The translations under genes and the position numbers were made by a program. From contig CAVEYA010000041.1 of NCBI GenBank assembly GCA_963619935.1, positions 1 through 7,191 on the forward strand: DNA of 7,191 bases, read 5' to 3'. Numbering within the stretch: the stretch's first letter is position 1; each line of letters starts with the position of its first letter. Below are positions 5,127 to 7,191 of this stretch, piece after piece. This DNA comes from RUG13091 sp963619935. Lineage in GTDB: Bacteria > Bacillota_I > Bacilli_A > RFN20 > CAG-826. Below the pieces are notes generated by a model. The model did not search any database. It had not been told where the DNA came from and worked only from the letters and a program-made list of their open reading frames with translations.

Positions 5127-5840
5127 ATGAAAAACTTTAAAAAATACATTTGTGAAGCAATTGGCACAGCAGTATTGGTGTTTTTTGGTTGTGGTGTAGC
5201 AGTATTAACTGACGCTAACTTTGTTGCCACATCATTAGCCTTTGGCTTAGTTATTGTTGCTATGGCGTATTCCATTGGTAATGTTTCAGGTTGCCATATT
5301 AATCCTGCTGTTTCTCTTGCTATGCTCATTAGAAAAGAGATTTCACTTGTTGATTTCCTTTTCTATGTTCTTGCTCAATTTGTTGGCGGCATTATTGGGG
5401 CACTTCTTTTAGGATTAGTTTCAAGATGTGATTTTGCTTCTTTAGGTGGAAATGAAATCCAAGCTTTATTAAAAACTAGTGAAGACACTCTTGATTTTGG
5501 TTCCTACGCTGGTGCGTTTTTAGTAGAAGTTGTTTTAACATTCGTCTTTGTAATCGCTATTCTTGGTGTTACAGATAAAAAACATCATGATGGTAAACAC
5601 GCTGGATTAGTAATTGGTGGCGCTTTAACATTAGTTCACTTATTAGGCTTAGGATTTACTGGTACATCAGTTAACCCAGCTAGAAGTTTTGGACCTGCTC
5701 TATTACAAGCTTTTGCCGGTAACACAACATCCTTACAACAATGTTGGATTTGGATTCTTGCTCCATTAGCTGGTGGCGCATTAGCAGCTTTAGTTTATAC
5801 TTTAATTTGTAATAAAAAAGACGCTAAAGAAGCAGAATAA
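5127..5840 (+). CDS. aqpZ: Aquaporin Z-type water channel (MIP family)
   Basis: This encodes a 237-residue integral membrane channel, the usual length for bacterial aquaporins. The first half carries SGCHINPAV (NPA at 59-61) and the second half SVNPARSFGP (NPA at 183-185), the two half-helix motifs that meet in the pore. Aligned by eye with Escherichia coli AqpZ, the selectivity-filter positions are Phe39, His171, Thr180 and Arg186. This is the narrow water-specific set; glycerol facilitators lack His at that position. Six hydrophobic helices surround the two half-helices, and the C-terminus is charged and cytoplasmic. The start is fixed by an ideal GGAGGT at 5112-5117, 9 nt before the ATG. 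It is a single-gene unit between two terminators. The expected role is rapid water movement under osmotic change. The family is certain and water selectivity very likely. Confidence 0.95.
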   Translation: MKNFKKYICEAIGTAVLVFFGCGVAVLTDANFVATSLAFGLVIVAMAYSIGNVSGCHINPAVSLAMLIRKEISLVDFLFYVLAQFVGGIIGALLLGLVSRCDFASLGGNEIQALLKTSEDTLDFGSYAGAFLVEVVLTFVFVIAILGVTDKKHHDGKHAGLVIGGALTLVHLLGLGFTGTSVNPARSFGPALLQAFAGNTTSLQQCWIWILAPLAGGALAALVYTLICNKKDAKEAE

Positions 5841-5857
5841 TTAATTAGCTAAATAAT

Positions 5858-5888
5858 AAAAAAGGTGGGCGATTTGCCCATCTTTTTT
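5858..5888. terminator. Bidirectional terminator between aqpZ and pepT
   Basis: AAAAAAGGTGGGC (5858-5870) pairs with GCCCATCTTTTTT (5876-5888) over 13 bp with one G-T pair and a 5-nt loop. The GC-rich core is flanked by an A-tract and a T-tract, so it ends transcription on both strands. It sits 17 nt after the aqpZ stop and 7 nt beyond the pepT stop codon. Confidence 0.9.
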
Positions 5889-5895
5889 ATGTCAA

Positions 5896-7092
5896 TTAGG
5901 CATTTTTTAATATATCAATTACTACATCAATCATCTTTTCAAATTCTTGTATTACTAAATATTCATATCTTCCGTGATGATTATATGAACCAGTACCAAG
6001 GTTTGGTGTGACAAGTCCCATTTTAGAAAGAGTTGCGCCATCAGTGCCACCTCTTATTTTTGTGCTCCTTGGAGTAAGACCATTTTTCTTTAAAGCTTCA
6101 TAAGCAAGTTGAACTGGGCGAGGATCTTTATTGACGTATTCTTCCATATTTTCATATTGGTCAAAGAATTCTACTTCAAGATGTGCTTTTGGGTATTTAT
6201 GATTTAATTCATTAACGACGTTTTGAATATGTTCTACCCTTTGATTTAATTTATTCTTATCAAATTCTCTTAATATCATACTAGCGGTTAATGATTCAGA
6301 AGTTCCGTTAACATCATTAATATGCCAATAACCCTCATCTTCATTTGCATCAAATGGAGTTTCATTTAAAGGCATTTGATTAATAAATTCATTAAATAAT
6401 AAAACAGCGTTTATTAAAGCATTTTTGCCTTCTCCTGGATGGACTGCTACACCTTGAATTTTAAGAACTACGCTTTTAGCGTTAAAGTTAATGTAATCGA
6501 CACAATCGATTTCTCCTCCATCAACTGTAAAAGCATAATCTGCTCCCATTGTTTTTAAATTAAAATGCAATGCACCTTCGCCAATTTCTTCATCCACAGT
6601 AAAAGCTACACAAATGTTTTTATGCTTAACTTCTGGATGGTCTTTAAAATATTCCAAAGCATTCATGATAATCGCAATACCAGCTTTATCATCAGCGCCT
6701 AGTAAAGTATTTCCATCGGTAACCACTAAATCGTTGCCAATTTGATTAGCCAATTTTGGAAATTGTTTAATAGATAATGTGTATTTATCATTTAAATGAA
6801 CATCTTTTCCATCATAATTTCTAATGATTTGTGGATTCACATTTTCGCCAGTAACTTCTAAAGCTGTGTCCATATGGGCATTTAATCCAATATGATCTCC
6901 TTCGCCTTTTAAATGGGCATAAACATTACCCCATTCATCCATAAAGGCATCTTCTAGTCCCAGTTCTTTTAATTCATTTACTAAAACCTTAGCTAGGTTC
7001 TTTTGCTTTTCTGTGGAAGGAGTTGTTCCTGTTGAATCATTAGATTGTGTATCAATCTTAGCGTATTTTATAAAGCGTTCAATGTGTTTCAT
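5896..7092 (-). CDS. pepT: Peptidase T (tripeptide aminopeptidase, M20 family)
   Basis: This encodes a 398-residue cytoplasmic dizinc aminopeptidase that releases the N-terminal residue from tripeptides, a late step in peptide use. The N-terminus MKHIERFIKYAKIDTQS is typical. Metal-site and catalytic motifs are all present: His73-Met-Asp75 (HMDT), the Asp134-Asp135 pair in LLGADDKAG, Glu168-Glu169 in TVDEEIGEG, Asp191 in VDGGE, and His373 in NHHGRYEY. The dimerisation/substrate segment contains RGGTDGATLS (348-357). The stretch ENVNPQIIRNYDGKDV (83-98) is specific for peptidase T within M20. The start at 7092 is preferred to the ATG two codons upstream (7098), because GAGG at 7102-7105 is 9 nt from the former and only 3 nt from the latter. 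Length agrees with the family (about 400-410). Transcription is convergent with aqpZ. Confidence 0.96.
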   Translation of the reverse strand: MKHIERFIKYAKIDTQSNDSTGTTPSTEKQKNLAKVLVNELKELGLEDAFMDEWGNVYAHLKGEGDHIGLNAHMDTALEVTGENVNPQIIRNYDGKDVHLNDKYTLSIKQFPKLANQIGNDLVVTDGNTLLGADDKAGIAIIMNALEYFKDHPEVKHKNICVAFTVDEEIGEGALHFNLKTMGADYAFTVDGGEIDCVDYINFNAKSVVLKIQGVAVHPGEGKNALINAVLLFNEFINQMPLNETPFDANEDEGYWHINDVNGTSESLTASMILREFDKNKLNQRVEHIQNVVNELNHKYPKAHLEVEFFDQYENMEEYVNKDPRPVQLAYEALKKNGLTPRSTKIRGGTDGATLSKMGLVTPNLGTGSYNHHGRYEYLVIQEFEKMIDVVIDILKNA

Positions 7093-7101
7093 ATTCATAA
7101 A

Positions 7102-7105
7102 CCTC
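7102..7105 (-). promoter_or_regulatory. Ribosome binding site that fixes the pepT start at 7092
   Basis: Minus-strand GAGG is 9 nt from the ATG at 7092 but only 3 nt from the ATG at 7098. The spacing and the family N-terminus both favour the shorter protein. Confidence 0.7.
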
Positions 7106-7117
7106 GAATTATTAATA

Positions 7118-7123
7118 ATTATA
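7118..7123 (-). promoter_or_regulatory. -10 box of pepT
   Basis: This is a perfect TATAAT on the minus strand. The hexamer at a 17-nt spacer (AGTGTT, 7141-7146) is a poor -35. The transcript would begin near 7111, with a leader of about 19 nt that includes the GAGG site. A dyad at 7126-7145 fills the spacer, suggesting control by a DNA-binding protein. Confidence 0.45.
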
Positions 7124-7125
7124 TT

Positions 7126-7145
7126 GTGTTTTTATAATAAAACAC
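7126..7145. promoter_or_regulatory. 20-bp dyad in the pepT promoter spacer, possible operator
   Basis: GTGTTTT (7126-7132) and AAAACAC (7139-7145) are exact inverted arms around TATAAT. The dyad lies directly upstream of the pepT -10 box and just left of the opposing promoter at 7148-7176, a good place for a regulator acting on both. It does not match operators I know well, such as CcpA, CodY, Fur or Rex sites. Confidence 0.4.
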
Positions 7146-7147
7146 TA

Positions 7148-7176
7148 TTGTTAATTATTTCGTTAATTTTTATAAT
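7148..7176 (+). promoter_or_regulatory. Promoter for a + strand gene beyond the right edge
   Basis: TTGTTA (7148-7153) and TATAAT (7171-7176) are separated by exactly 17 nt: four of six -35 bases and a perfect -10. Transcription would start near 7183 and leave the window. The gene it serves is not visible, and would be divergent from pepT. Confidence 0.5.
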
Positions 7177-7191
7177 ATCACCAATGGAAAC

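Noticed and set aside
5102..5329. A 75-codon minus-strand frame over the start of aqpZ
   Set aside because: It is antisense to a certain gene, without its own signals.
1..7191. Mycoplasma-type code with TGA as tryptophan
   Set aside because: No gene here ends at TGA, which raised the idea, but tryptophan is always TGG and no frame has to read through TGA to keep homology.

Overview
The window comes from a low-GC, Gram-positive-type bacterium. The evidence is strong A+T bias, Shine-Dalgarno sites of the GAGG/GGAGG type, lipobox signal peptides, short Rho-independent terminators and compact spacing. The protein families and the Cys-hydrophobic-Lys tail on the nuclease suggest an uncultured, probably gut-associated member of Bacilli near the Mollicutes/Erysipelotrichia; this placement is inference. 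All tryptophan codons read in the genes here are TGG and no gene contains an in-frame TGA, so the standard bacterial code fits.

Layout, left to right. (1) A 543-residue lipoprotein of unknown function with a WG-like repeat near its C-terminus (89-1720, +). (2) A CPBP/CAAX-type intramembrane protease (1873-2673, +), followed after 30 nt by (3) a secreted endonuclease I with a C-terminal Lys-Lys-Gly-Cys, hydrophobic helix, poly-Lys tail (2704-3831, +). (4) A convergent low-molecular-weight protein tyrosine phosphatase (3873-4319, -). (5) A divergent small lipoprotein with a Pro-Val-Asp repeat and a predicted beta-rich domain (4371-5024, +). (6) An aquaporin Z-type water channel (5127-5840, +). 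(7) A convergent peptidase T, pepT (5896-7092, -). A good promoter at the right edge points to a further + strand gene outside the window. The convergent pairs (3/4 and 6/7) share hairpin terminators that can work in both directions.

Most of the content is envelope-facing: two lipoproteins, one anchored nuclease, one membrane protease and one water channel. The point most worth following is the protease-nuclease pair. The CPBP family includes the myxosortase-type enzymes that process C-terminal sorting tails built around an invariant cysteine, and here such a protease sits directly upstream of a nuclease with a Cys-containing C-terminal tail. This could be a dedicated processing/anchoring pair, but one instance cannot prove it. 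The aquaporin, pepT and phosphatase look like ordinary housekeeping genes.

There is no gene-free stretch over 300 bases. The longest gap (1721-1872, 152 bases) holds weak inverted repeats and a poor promoter. I see no rRNA, tRNA, CRISPR array, insertion sequence or prophage signature.
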